Shown in pieces: positions 1 to 8,092 of a stretch of 8,094 nt of DNA. Positions within the stretch are counted from its first letter, which is position 1, and each line of letters starts with the position of its first letter. The DNA comes from JAAAPF01 sp964481035 (GTDB lineage: Bacteria; Pseudomonadota; Alphaproteobacteria; Geminicoccales; Geminicoccaceae), in assembly GCA_964481035.1 (NCBI GenBank), contig CAYZSE010000136.1:1-8094 (forward strand). Direction: 5' to 3'. The notes under the pieces are model-generated. The model did not search any database and had not been told where the DNA came from. It saw nothing but the letters and a program-made list of their open reading frames with translations. Both the position numbers and the translations under genes were made by a program.

Positions 1-2091
<2,091 letters not shown>

Positions 2092-2118
2092 GGGCCGGTG
2101 ACGGAGAGGGACGCAAGC

Positions 2119-2358
2119 ATGCCGATGAGCGCACAGGACATCGAGACGATCATCACCGCCGCTCTGCCCGATGCGCAGGTGTCGATCGAAGATTTGGCCG
2201 GCGACGGCGACCACTACCGGGCGCACGTCGTTTCCTCTGCATTCGCTGGCAAGTCGCGGGTGCAGCAACACCAGCTCGTCTATGCTGCCTTCGGCGAACG
2301 CATGGGCACCGACCTGCACGCGTTGGCGCTGACCACCGCGACACCGTTGAACGACTGA
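2119..2358 (+). CDS. BolA-family protein (H-type, IbaG/BolA2-like)
   Basis: A 79-residue protein of the BolA family. Such proteins bind a [2Fe-2S] cluster jointly with CGFS monothiol glutaredoxins and act in iron sensing or Fe-S delivery; some also act as transcription factors. Visible signatures: LAGDGDHY at 26-33, where the loop carries His32 and no Cys, which marks the H-type; FAGKSRVQQHQLVY at 42-55, the helix-turn-helix-like core; and DLHALAL at 65-71, containing the invariant His67 that is a cluster ligand in characterised BolA-Grx complexes. I chose the ATG at 2119 because GGAGAGGG (2103-2110) sits 8 bases upstream. The in-frame GTG at 2098 lies before that ribosome binding site, and the ATG at 2125 is spaced too far from it. 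The gene begins 27 bp after purL and ends 23 bp before the glutaredoxin gene, so co-transcription is likely. The partner gene next door supports the Fe-S role. Whether it should be called bolA or ibaG cannot be settled from sequence alone. Confidence 0.93.
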   Translation: MPMSAQDIETIITAALPDAQVSIEDLAGDGDHYRAHVVSSAFAGKSRVQQHQLVYAAFGERMGTDLHALALTTATPLND

Positions 2359-2381
2359 CCCTTGGCCTTGAGGAGGGCATG

Positions 2382-2723
2382 ATGAGCGATCAGGAACCCG
2401 TCCACGATCGGATCAGCGAGCAGATCCAGCGCGATGATGTCGTGGTCTACATGAAGGGCACACCGATTTTCCCCCAGTGCGGCTTCTCGGCCGTCGTCGT
2501 CCAGGTGCTGTCGCACGCCGGCGTGAAGTTCCAAGCGTACAATGTGCTGGAGGACAGCGAGTTGCGCGAAGGTATCAAGAGCTTCTCGCGCTGGCCGACG
2601 ATCCCGCAGCTCTACGTCAAAGGGGAGTTCGTCGGCGGCTGCGACATCATTCGCGACATGTTCGAGAGCGGTGAACTGGCCCAGCTTTTCGACGACAAGG
2701 CCGTGGCGCGGGCCACGGCTTGA
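2382..2723 (+). CDS. grxD: Monothiol CGFS glutaredoxin (Grx4/GrxD type)
   Basis: A 113-residue single-domain monothiol glutaredoxin of the Grx4 class, which carries and transfers [2Fe-2S] clusters with glutathione and a BolA partner rather than acting as a disulfide reductase. Visible motifs: YMKGTP at 23-28, with Lys25 the usual glutathione-contacting residue; PQCGFS at 31-36, with the single active Cys33; WPTIPQLYV at 71-79, with the TIPQ cis-proline element; and GGCDI at 85-89. The length matches E. coli GrxD (about 115 residues). Two consecutive ATGs occur at 2379 and 2382. The AGGAGG at 2371-2376 is 5 bases from the second and only 2 from the first, so I chose 2382. The gene ends with TGA directly followed in frame by TAG. 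It is the last gene of the purL-bolA-grxD run. The pairing with a BolA gene immediately upstream fits the known heterocomplex. Confidence 0.96.
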   Translation: MSDQEPVHDRISEQIQRDDVVVYMKGTPIFPQCGFSAVVVQVLSHAGVKFQAYNVLEDSELREGIKSFSRWPTIPQLYVKGEFVGGCDIIRDMFESGELAQLFDDKAVARATA

Positions 2724-2950
2724 TAGAGCCTCCGGCCGTAGCGGCGAGCTTCGGTGCGGCCTCTGGACTACCGAAATCGTCCCGCAGTCGGTCCGCCCCT
2801 CGGGGCACGGTCGAGGCCACGGGTGGTCGACGACCCGATCGGACGCGCCGGACCACGGCTCGAGGGATCCGGAGCGTCCTTTACCAGCGCCACGGCTCGG
2901 TCGCTCCCGCGCGGTGAGGTGCTGCGCGTGGGCTTGCGGAGCCGGTGCTG

Positions 2951-4159
2951 GTGAGCCCCGATCGGTCTTGGTCGGAGGCCGCATCGCGAGGGGCGCTCGG
3001 TCCGAACGACGCCACCGCGACGGGGCACGTCGGCGCGGCGGAAGCGGGAAGCGTGCCCTGCGGCCTCCTCGGGGCCGTTCTCCTCCTCGGCGTTTGCGTT
3101 GCAGCGCACGCGGCAATGGTCCCTGGAGCCGACTGGTGGTGCGCCGCGAGCGGTGGTGGCGGTCTGGGTGCCGCGGTCGGGGCATGGCTGCTGTATCGGC
3201 ATCGCGGGCGGACTCCGCCGGCGCTGGTGTCGCCGCCGTTGGACGAGGCCGGCGGCGACGTTGCAGCGGCCGATTTCGGACTCGGCGGGAAGATGTCGGC
3301 GACATGCACCGGGCCACAGGGCGTGTTGCAGGTCGACACGCGCGATCACGCGGCGCTGGTGAGCGCGAGCTTTATCGAATTGGTCGGCAGGGCGGATACG
3401 CGGTTGCGCCATCTGCACGGCGTCGCCAGCCTGTTCGAGCCGGCCGATCGGGATCGTTTTTCGGCAACCTACCGCCTCTTGGTGTCGGGCTACGCCCGGC
3501 GCGCGTCCGGCCGGTTCCGCTTGCGTACGGAATGTGGCGCTCGCAGTTCGCTCCAGTGCCGGTTCGATGTGCTCGAACGCGACCCCGATGGCCGCCGCGC
3601 CCGCGTGTTGGTCGTGGCGACGGACATCGGCGCATGGCGCCGCGCTGAGAACGGCCTGCGGCGCACGGCGCTGCGCGATCCGCTCACCGGGTTGTCGAAC
3701 CGCGCGGCGCTGTTGCGCTGGCAACCCTCGCATCCGGACACGGTCAATGCCCTGATTCTCGTCGGCCTCGACGGCTTCCGGCGCGTCAATGACCGGCACG
3801 GGCCCGCGGTCGGCGATGCGTGCCTGATCGAGGTGGCCAGGCGGCTGCAAGGTGCGGTCCGCCGCGGTGACCTGGTGGCGCGCACCGCCGACGACGAGTT
3901 CGTGGTGATGCCGGCGAGTCGGCTCGACATCGCCACCTTGAAGGACGTTGCCGAGCGTCTCTCGCGCCGCCTCAACGCGCCCTTCACGATCAAGGGCCGC
4001 CATATCCCCACCGGCGTCCGCGTCAGCGCCGCCGTCGGGGCGCCGAGCACCCGCCCGCAATCGGACGCGTTGTACGCGACGGCCAAGACCGCGCTTTATC
4101 GAGCCAAGACCCGCTGTCGGCCGTGGTATGTCGTGACGATGTGGCAAGTACCGGGTTGA
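2951..4159 (+). CDS. Membrane-anchored PAS-like/GGDEF protein with degenerate active site
   Basis: About 402 residues. Numbering here is from the alternative GTG at 2945. Two hydrophobic stretches near 39-57 and 66-84 suggest a membrane hairpin. Residues about 118-235 look like a divergent PAS sensor domain, ending in the usual linker ATDIGAWRRAE. The GGDEF domain starts at RDPLTGLSNR (244-253). It keeps Asn282 and Asp291 (PleD N335, D344), but the metal-binding Asp of the DxD element is Gly274 (PleD D327). The signature GGDEF reads ADDEF at 315-319. The inhibitory-site RxxD is intact at 306-309 (RRGD). Inference: probably not an active diguanylate cyclase, more likely a c-di-GMP-responsive or purely regulatory protein; weak activity cannot be excluded. 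No EAL domain follows. Start: an in-frame stop at 2915 leaves only GTG 2945 or 2951, and GGAG at 2938-2941 is spaced 9 bases from 2951 against 3 from 2945. The gene converges on rpsD with a 33-bp gap. Confidence 0.85.
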   Translation: MSPDRSWSEAASRGALGPNDATATGHVGAAEAGSVPCGLLGAVLLLGVCVAAHAAMVPGADWWCAASGGGGLGAAVGAWLLYRHRGRTPPALVSPPLDEAGGDVAAADFGLGGKMSATCTGPQGVLQVDTRDHAALVSASFIELVGRADTRLRHLHGVASLFEPADRDRFSATYRLLVSGYARRASGRFRLRTECGARSSLQCRFDVLERDPDGRRARVLVVATDIGAWRRAENGLRRTALRDPLTGLSNRAALLRWQPSHPDTVNALILVGLDGFRRVNDRHGPAVGDACLIEVARRLQGAVRRGDLVARTADDEFVVMPASRLDIATLKDVAERLSRRLNAPFTIKGRHIPTGVRVSAAVGAPSTRPQSDALYATAKTALYRAKTRCRPWYVVTMWQVPG

Positions 4160-4192
4160 ACCTTCAAGGGTCCCCCCATCCGCCGCTTCTCG

Positions 4193-4807
4193 TCAGCGCG
4201 AGTAGTACTCGATGACGAGGTTCGGTTCCATCTGCACCGGATACGGCACGTCGGCCATCTTCGGTGTCCGCACGAAAGTCGCTTTCAGCGCCTTCTCGTC
4301 CATATCGATGTATTCGGGCACGTCGCGCTCGCGATTCTGCAGCGCTTCGACCACCATGATCTTATCCTTCGTCGCCGATGACACTTCGACGACATCGCCC
4401 TCGCGCAGGCTGAAGCTCGGGATGGTGACGCGCTGCCCATTTACCCGGACGTGCCCGTGATTCACGAACTGCCGTGCCTGATACATCGTCTGCACGACGT
4501 TCATGCGGAAGACCACGACGTCGAGGCGGCGCTCCAGCAGGCCGACGAGGTTTTCCGCCGTATCGCCCTTGAGCTTGTTGGCCGTCTCGTAGGCGCGGCG
4601 AAATTGCTTTTCCGTCATATTGACGTAGTAGCTTCGCAGCTTCTGCTTCGCCAGAAGCTGATTGCCGTAGTCCGAGACCTTCTTGCGCTTTTGGCCATGC
4701 ACGCCCGGCGGATAGTTCTTCTTGGCCAACGGGTCCTTGGCGCGGCCCCAGAGGTTGACGCCGAGGCGGCGACAGATCTTGCTCTTCGCTTGAACGCGCT
4801 TGGTCAT
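4193..4807 (-). CDS. rpsD: 30S ribosomal protein S4
   Basis: A 204-residue primary 16S rRNA-binding protein of the small subunit, which nucleates assembly of the 30S body and lines the mRNA entry channel. The sequence is recognisable end to end: MTKRVQAKSKICRRLG at the start, PPGVHGQKRKK near 33-43, the KGDTAENLVGLLERRLDVVV helix followed by the S4 RNA-binding domain (ARQFVNHGHVRVNGQRV), and the conserved tail DVPYPVQMEPNLVIEYYSR. The length is as expected for the family. The N-terminus lacks the zinc-binding Cys cluster found in some S4 proteins. The ATG at 4807 has no clear Shine-Dalgarno sequence, only GAG just before it. A TTGACA/TATACG promoter lies just upstream (4845-4874). trmJ is 88 bp upstream on the same strand. 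In E. coli S4 is an autogenous translational repressor; whether that applies here is not visible. Confidence 0.98.
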   Translation of the reverse strand: MTKRVQAKSKICRRLGVNLWGRAKDPLAKKNYPPGVHGQKRKKVSDYGNQLLAKQKLRSYYVNMTEKQFRRAYETANKLKGDTAENLVGLLERRLDVVVFRMNVVQTMYQARQFVNHGHVRVNGQRVTIPSFSLREGDVVEVSSATKDKIMVVEALQNRERDVPEYIDMDEKALKATFVRTPKMADVPYPVQMEPNLVIEYYSR

Positions 4808-4844
4808 CTCGAACCGTTGGCTGGGAGGAACATCGAAGGCGTGG

Positions 4845-4874
4845 CGTATAGCCAGCCGGGGGCGGGGCTGTCAA
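4845..4874 (-). promoter_or_regulatory. Predicted sigma-70-type promoter of rpsD
   Basis: On the minus strand a perfect -35 hexamer TTGACA (4874-4869) is followed after 18 bases by TATACG (4850-4845), matching four of six bases of the -10 consensus including TATA. It lies 38-67 bases upstream of the rpsD start codon. The predicted transcript start is near 4838, giving a leader of about 30 bases. In such GC-rich sequence this A/T-containing pair stands out. Prediction only. Confidence 0.6.
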
Positions 4875-4887
4875 ACGCTTTGCCCGC

Positions 4888-4908
4888 CGCGCGCCTCAAA
4901 GGCGCGGC
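4888..4908 (-). terminator. Hairpin at the trmJ stop codon, possible weak terminator or mRNA end structure
   Basis: A perfect inverted repeat CGCGCC/GGCGCG (4890-4895 and 4901-4906) encloses a 5-base loop that contains the trmJ stop codon. No U-tract follows on the minus strand, so it does not meet the usual criteria for an intrinsic terminator. It may stabilise the 3' end of the cimA-trmJ message, or be a chance product of GC-rich sequence. Confidence 0.2.
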
Positions 4909-5675
4909 CGGGGCGGTCGTCGGGTCTGGGTCAGCGCCTTGACCAGGCCCCTGAGCGTCTGCACCTCGGCGCGGTGCAGCGCAAGACGTTGCAAGAGCAG
5001 CTCGAGTTCCCGGATGCGCTTGCTGCGCCGATCGTCGCTGCGAAAGAAGCTGGTACCGTCGAGCTCGTCGACGATGGCCCGCAGCAGCTGCTCGATGTCC
5101 CCCTTGGTCGCGCGGCCGAGCACGTCGGAGCGGTCCTCGCGCGGCGGCGTCGTGTCGCCCGCCTCGTGGATCTCGTAGGCGACCAGGAGCACCGCCTGGG
5201 CGAGGTTCAACGACGCGAAGCCTGGGTTGAGAGGTATCGTGATGATCGCGTCGGCGAGTTGGACCTCGTCGTTCTCCAGCCCGGTTCGCTCCGGGCCGAA
5301 GACCACGCCGACGCGCTCGCCACCGAGGGCGCGAGCCCGGATCTCCGCCCCCGCCCCGGCGCCGGTGAGGACCGGCTTGAGCATCTCGCGCGGGCGGGCG
5401 GTCGTGGCGTAGACGCGGTGCAGGTCGGCGGTCGCCGCCCGCACCGAGGTGAATACCTCGATGCCGTTGAGGACGACGTTGGCGCCGGACGCCGCGTTGA
5501 CGGCCTTGGCGTTGGGCCAGCCGCACAGCGGGGCCACGAGCCGCAGGCGGACGAGGCCGAAATTCAGCATGGCCCGCGCCGCCGCGCCGACGTTCTCGCC
5601 CATCTGCGGGCGGACGAGGATGAACCAGGGTTGGACGTCGCCGGCGCCCGCCGCGCGCCGATCGGTGCCGGCCAT
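4896..5675 (-). CDS. trmJ: tRNA (cytidine/uridine-2'-O-)methyltransferase TrmJ (SpoU/TrmH superfamily)
   Basis: A 259-residue SPOUT methyltransferase. TrmJ enzymes use S-adenosylmethionine to methylate the ribose of nucleotide 32 in the anticodon loop of certain tRNAs, acting as homodimers. Visible motifs: VRPQMGENVGAAARAMLNFG at 21-40 (motif 1 with Asn28 and Arg34); VGVVFGPERTGLEN at 122-135 (motif 2, part of the SAM-binding trefoil knot); and IPLNPGFASLNLAQAV at 147-162 (motif 3). A charged helical C-terminal extension to residue 259 matches the TrmJ length (E. coli about 246) rather than the short TrmL type. The start is the ATG at 5675; there is no strong Shine-Dalgarno sequence. It lies 20 bp downstream of cimA, so the two are probably co-transcribed, and 88 bp upstream of rpsD. 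Family and fold are secure. The exact target position is inferred from the subfamily. Confidence 0.9.
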   Translation of the reverse strand: MAGTDRRAAGAGDVQPWFILVRPQMGENVGAAARAMLNFGLVRLRLVAPLCGWPNAKAVNAASGANVVLNGIEVFTSVRAATADLHRVYATTARPREMLKPVLTGAGAGAEIRARALGGERVGVVFGPERTGLENDEVQLADAIITIPLNPGFASLNLAQAVLLVAYEIHEAGDTTPPREDRSDVLGRATKGDIEQLLRAIVDELDGTSFFRSDDRRSKRIRELELLLQRLALHRAEVQTLRGLVKALTQTRRPPRPRL

Positions 5676-5695
5676 CGCTCAACGCCGCACGGTCA

Positions 5696-7285
5696 TCAAG
5701 CGGCGCGCCGGAGCCCGCTCAAGAAGAGCTTGTAGGCGACCGCGTCGCTCAGCGCGATGAACGAGGCATCGAGGATGTTCGCCGACACGCCGACGGTCGA
5801 CCAGCTCTCGCCGGCGGTATCACGGCTCTCGATGATGACCCGCGTGACCGCCGAGGTGCCGGCGTCGGGGTCGAGGATGCGCACCCGGTAGTCGACGAGG
5901 TGCATCGTCTCCAGCACCGGATAGGTCGGGACGAGGGCCGCCCTGAGGGCCTGATCGAGCGCGTCGACAGGGCCGTCCGCCTCGGCGACGTGGAAATGGC
6001 GCCGGCCGTCGACCTCGATCTTGACCGTCGCCTCCGAGACCGTGACCTTCTGCCCCTTGGCGTTGAAGCGGCGCTCGGTGATCACCCGAAAGCCGATCAG
6101 GCTGAAATACTCGGGAACCTGGCCCGCCGCGCGCCTCGCCAGCATCTCGAAGCTCGCCCCGGCGCCCTCGTAGGCGTAGCCCTGCGCCTCGCGCTCCTTG
6201 ATGTCCGTCAACAGCGTGCCGACGCCGTCCCTGGTGATCGGGCAGCCGACCGCCTCCAGGCGCGCCACCACGTTGGCCCGGCCCGACTGGTCCGAGATGA
6301 CGATGTCGCGCTGGTTGCCGACGCTCTCCGGCGGGACGTGCTCGTAGAGGCTCGGCGCGCGGGCGACGGCCGAGGCGTGCAGCCCGCCCTTGTGGGCGAA
6401 GGCGTTGCGTCCGACATACGCCGCTCCCGGCCGCGGGGTGCGGTTCAAGATCTCGTCGAAGCGGCGCGAGATGGAGGTGAGCCGGTGGAGCTGGTCGGCC
6501 GTGACGCCGCAGTCCCAGCCCGCCTTGAGGATCAGGGTCGGCAGGAGGCTCACCAGGTTGGCGTTGCCGCAGCGCTCGCCGAGGCCGTTGAGCGTACCCT
6601 GCACCTGGCGCGCGCCGGCGCGCACGGCGGCGAGCGTGTTGGCGACGGCGCATTCGCCGTCGTCGTGGGTGTGGATGCCGAGCCGCGCCGTGGGCAGGGC
6701 CGCCTCGACGTCGGCGACGATCGCCTCGACCTCGTGGGGCAGCGCACCGCCGTTGGTGTCGCAAAGGACCAGCCAGTCGGCGCCGCCTCGAAGCCCCGCC
6801 TCGAGGCAGGCGAGGGCGTAAGCGCGATCCGCCTTGTAGCCGTCGAAGAAGTGCTCGGCATCGAGCATGACCTCGCCGCAGTGCGCCCCTGCGGCCCGGA
6901 CGCTGTCCTCGATCATGGCGAGGTTCTCGTCGAGCTCGGCGCCCAAGGCTTCGGTGACGTGGCGGTGCCAGGTCTTGCCCACGAGCGTGATGACGTCGAC
7001 GCCGGCCTGGAAGTGCGGCTGCAGGCCCGGGTCGTTGGCCGCGCTCCGCCCGCTCCGGCGGGTCATGCCGAAGGCGCAGAGCTTGGCCCGCGCGAGCTTC
7101 GGCGGCTGGGCGAAGAAGGCGTCGTCGGTGGGGTTGGCGCCGGGCCAGCCGCCCTCGATGTAGTCGATGCCGAGGGCGTCCAGCATCAGCGCGATCCGGC
7201 GCTTCTCCTCGACGCTGAAGTCGACGCCCTGGGTCTGGGCGCCGTCCCGCAGGGTCGTGTCGTAGATGAACAGGCGTTCGGCCAT
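5696..7285 (-). CDS. cimA: (R)-citramalate synthase, LeuA/homocitrate synthase family
   Basis: A 529-residue enzyme condensing pyruvate with acetyl-CoA to (R)-citramalate, the entry to the threonine-independent isoleucine pathway. The N-terminus MAERLFIYDTTLRDGAQTQG is the CimA form of the DRE-TIM metallolyase barrel, with Arg13-Asp14 the catalytic/metal pair. Further landmarks: EGGWPGANPTD at 44-54; LCDTNGG at 174-180; the metal-binding HTH at 205-207 in GIHTHDDGE; and LNGLGERCGNANL at 232-244. Residues from about 385 onward form the LeuA-type regulatory domain, which in characterised citramalate synthases binds isoleucine for feedback inhibition. I chose the ATG at 7285, with GGTGG 4 bases upstream, because the enzyme's conserved start falls there; the in-frame GTG at 7315 would add ten residues unlike the family. 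trmJ follows after 20 bp. A 2-isopropylmalate synthase role is less likely given the TTLRDGAQTQG and GGWPGANPTD signatures. Confidence 0.94.
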   Translation of the reverse strand: MAERLFIYDTTLRDGAQTQGVDFSVEEKRRIALMLDALGIDYIEGGWPGANPTDDAFFAQPPKLARAKLCAFGMTRRSGRSAANDPGLQPHFQAGVDVITLVGKTWHRHVTEALGAELDENLAMIEDSVRAAGAHCGEVMLDAEHFFDGYKADRAYALACLEAGLRGGADWLVLCDTNGGALPHEVEAIVADVEAALPTARLGIHTHDDGECAVANTLAAVRAGARQVQGTLNGLGERCGNANLVSLLPTLILKAGWDCGVTADQLHRLTSISRRFDEILNRTPRPGAAYVGRNAFAHKGGLHASAVARAPSLYEHVPPESVGNQRDIVISDQSGRANVVARLEAVGCPITRDGVGTLLTDIKEREAQGYAYEGAGASFEMLARRAAGQVPEYFSLIGFRVITERRFNAKGQKVTVSEATVKIEVDGRRHFHVAEADGPVDALDQALRAALVPTYPVLETMHLVDYRVRILDPDAGTSAVTRVIIESRDTAGESWSTVGVSANILDASFIALSDAVAYKLFLSGLRRAA

Positions 7286-7314
7286 GATGCCACCGGCGGG
7301 GGAGTGGGAGCGCA

Positions 7315-7343
7315 CCTAAAGCGGAAAGTGGACGTCGGGGCAA
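7315..7343 (-). promoter_or_regulatory. Weak candidate promoter for cimA
   Basis: On the minus strand TTGCCC (7343-7338) is followed after 17 bases by TTTAGG (7320-7315), about 30 bases upstream of the chosen cimA start. The two hexamers match the sigma-70 consensus in about four and three of six positions. Position and spacing are right but the match is poor. If real, the transcript would begin near 7308, which supports the ATG at 7285 over the GTG at 7315. Confidence 0.25.
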
Positions 7344-7364
7344 CCGGCGAGGAGGTCGAAGCGG

Positions 7365-7424
7365 GTGCGCGCCGGGCCCGGCTCGGCTAGAACCACGCCG
7401 CGGGCAAAGCGGAGGGCGCAGTGA
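7365..7424 (+). CDS. Possible 19-codon leader ORF overlapping the methyltransferase start
   Basis: A very strong Shine-Dalgarno match, AGGAGGT (7350-7356), lies 9 bases before a GTG at 7365. That opens a 19-codon frame ending in a TGA (7422-7424) that overlaps the GTG start of the downstream gene. The predicted peptide is Arg/Ala-rich (MRAGPGSARTTPRRAKRRAQ without its last residue repeated elsewhere) and resembles no family I recognise. The arrangement would allow translational coupling, but a chance occurrence is quite possible. Confidence 0.2.
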   Translation: MRAGPGSARTTPRAKRRAQ

Positions 7425-7939
7425 GCGACGACCAGACCGGCGGGGAAACGGCGAAGATCATCGCCCCGCCGCCCGTGCTCTTCACGGTCGCCCTCGGGCT
7501 CGGCCTCCTCCTCGACGCCTTCGCGCCGCTGGTCGCCCGCGACGCCTGGCCCGGCTGGGTGCGCTTCGGCCTCGGCGGCGGACTCGCGGCACTCGCCCTC
7601 GGCCTCGGCCTGTGGGCCATCGTCGCCTTCAAGCGGGCCGGCACCTCGCCCGAGCCCTGGCACCCGACGACGGCGCTGGTCACGACCGGGCTCTACGCCC
7701 GCATCCGCAACCCGATGTACGTGGCGCTGGTCCTGCTCCTCACGGGCATCGGGCTCCTCAGCGGCGGGGCCTGGCTCTTGCTCCTCGTGCCGGTCCTGGG
7801 TGCGGTGCTCCACCTCGGCGTGGTCCGGCCCGAGGAGCGCTACCTCGCCGGGCGCTTCGGCGACGCCTACCGGGCCTACCGCAGCCGCGCGCCCCGCTAC
7901 GGCTGGCCCGGGCCGCGCGCCGAGCGCGGGCGGGATTAG
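7421..7939 (+). CDS. Isoprenylcysteine carboxylmethyltransferase/PEMT-like integral membrane methyltransferase
   Basis: A 172-residue membrane protein of the ICMT/phospholipid-methyltransferase-like family (SAM-dependent, active site at the cytosolic membrane face). Hydrophobic segments lie near 17-38, 47-70 and a long helical hairpin about 101-134. The family signature is clear: HPTTALVTTGLYARIRNPMY (81-100), then RPEERYLAGRFGDAYRAYRSRAPRY (136-160), where the RNP-Y and EE-FG-Y-Y elements form the SAM-binding tail of this fold. The bacterial substrate is unknown: there is no prenylated-protein pathway in the context, and relatives act on lipids, quinone-type or other hydrophobic acceptors. 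The start is GTG 7421, with GGAGGG at 7411-7416; an in-frame TAG at 7388 excludes longer forms. It is divergent from cimA and is the only plus-strand gene in this part. Family assignment is confident; function is not. Confidence 0.88.
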   Translation: MSDDQTGGETAKIIAPPPVLFTVALGLGLLLDAFAPLVARDAWPGWVRFGLGGGLAALALGLGLWAIVAFKRAGTSPEPWHPTTALVTTGLYARIRNPMYVALVLLLTGIGLLSGGAWLLLLVPVLGAVLHLGVVRPEERYLAGRFGDAYRAYRSRAPRYGWPGPRAERGRD

Positions 7940-8092
7940 CTCGGCCAAGTCGTTGCCGCCGCTCGGGTTTCCGTCGCTCTGGTTTCGTTTCGCTTCCTCC
8001 TCGTCGTGCTTGTGCGCCGCGCGCTGCTCCAAGAGCGCCAGGGTGGCGCGGAAGTCGTGGGAGGCCGAGGCCCGGTAGCGGGTGAGGATGGC
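7940..8092 (-). CDS. C-terminal part of an unidentified protein running in from beyond the window (stop not resolved)
   Basis: Reading leftward from the right edge, one minus-strand frame shows strong coding character: nearly every third base is G or C through about 50 codons, and it encodes a charged helical stretch (LTRYRASASHDFRATLALLE, then a Lys/Glu/Asp/Asn-rich tail ending near GGNDLAEL). The RYxAxxxxxFRAxLxxLE pattern resembles the C-terminal helix of hypothetical proteins often found near transposases in alphaproteobacteria (those starting with a 'TGPRTEEGKA' motif); this is recalled, not searched. No in-frame stop appears at the expected place: the frame continues antisense through the methyltransferase gene to 7316. 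A TAA exists at 7936-7938 in the neighbouring frame, so a frameshift or a decayed gene end is possible. The left boundary given is where independent coding evidence stops. Confidence 0.35.

Noticed and set aside
2724..2944. Gap between grxD and the GGDEF gene, including the palindrome GCCCCTCGGGGC (2795-2806)
   Set aside because: I considered an intrinsic terminator and small genes. The palindrome has a two-base centre and no T-run, and the short overlapping frames have no ribosome binding site or recognisable product. No convincing promoter was found.
2280..3317. Minus-strand reading frame of 345 codons across bolA, grxD and the following gap
   Set aside because: It overlaps two certain genes on the other strand and has no recognisable domain.
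2768..4147. Long minus-strand reading frame of 459 codons antisense to the GGDEF gene
   Set aside because: Low-complexity Arg/Ala/Pro-rich translation without family motifs. The plus strand encodes a recognisable PAS-like/GGDEF protein, so this is a high-GC shadow.
4156..4192. Inverted repeat TTGAA-CC-TTCAA in the 33-bp convergent gap between the GGDEF gene and rpsD
   Set aside because: Five-base arms with a two-base loop, A/T-rich and without a T-tract; too weak to call a bidirectional terminator.
5679..5696. ATG overlapping the cimA stop codon (TGATG)
   Set aside because: The frame stops after five codons (TGA) before trmJ begins, so it cannot be an extended trmJ start.
4800..5735. Plus-strand frame of 311 codons antisense to trmJ
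   Set aside because: Shadow of trmJ, with no motif or ribosome binding site supporting it.
5900..7390. Plus-strand frame of 496 codons antisense to cimA
   Set aside because: Also in codon register with a GC-rich gene; the translation lacks family motifs, whereas the minus strand is an unmistakable CimA.
7316..8032. Minus-strand frame of 238 codons covering the membrane methyltransferase gene
   Set aside because: Its codons are in exact register with the methyltransferase codons, so stops would require rare TTA, CTA or TCA codons there; the open frame is explained by codon bias. Only the part right of 7940 shows independent coding character.
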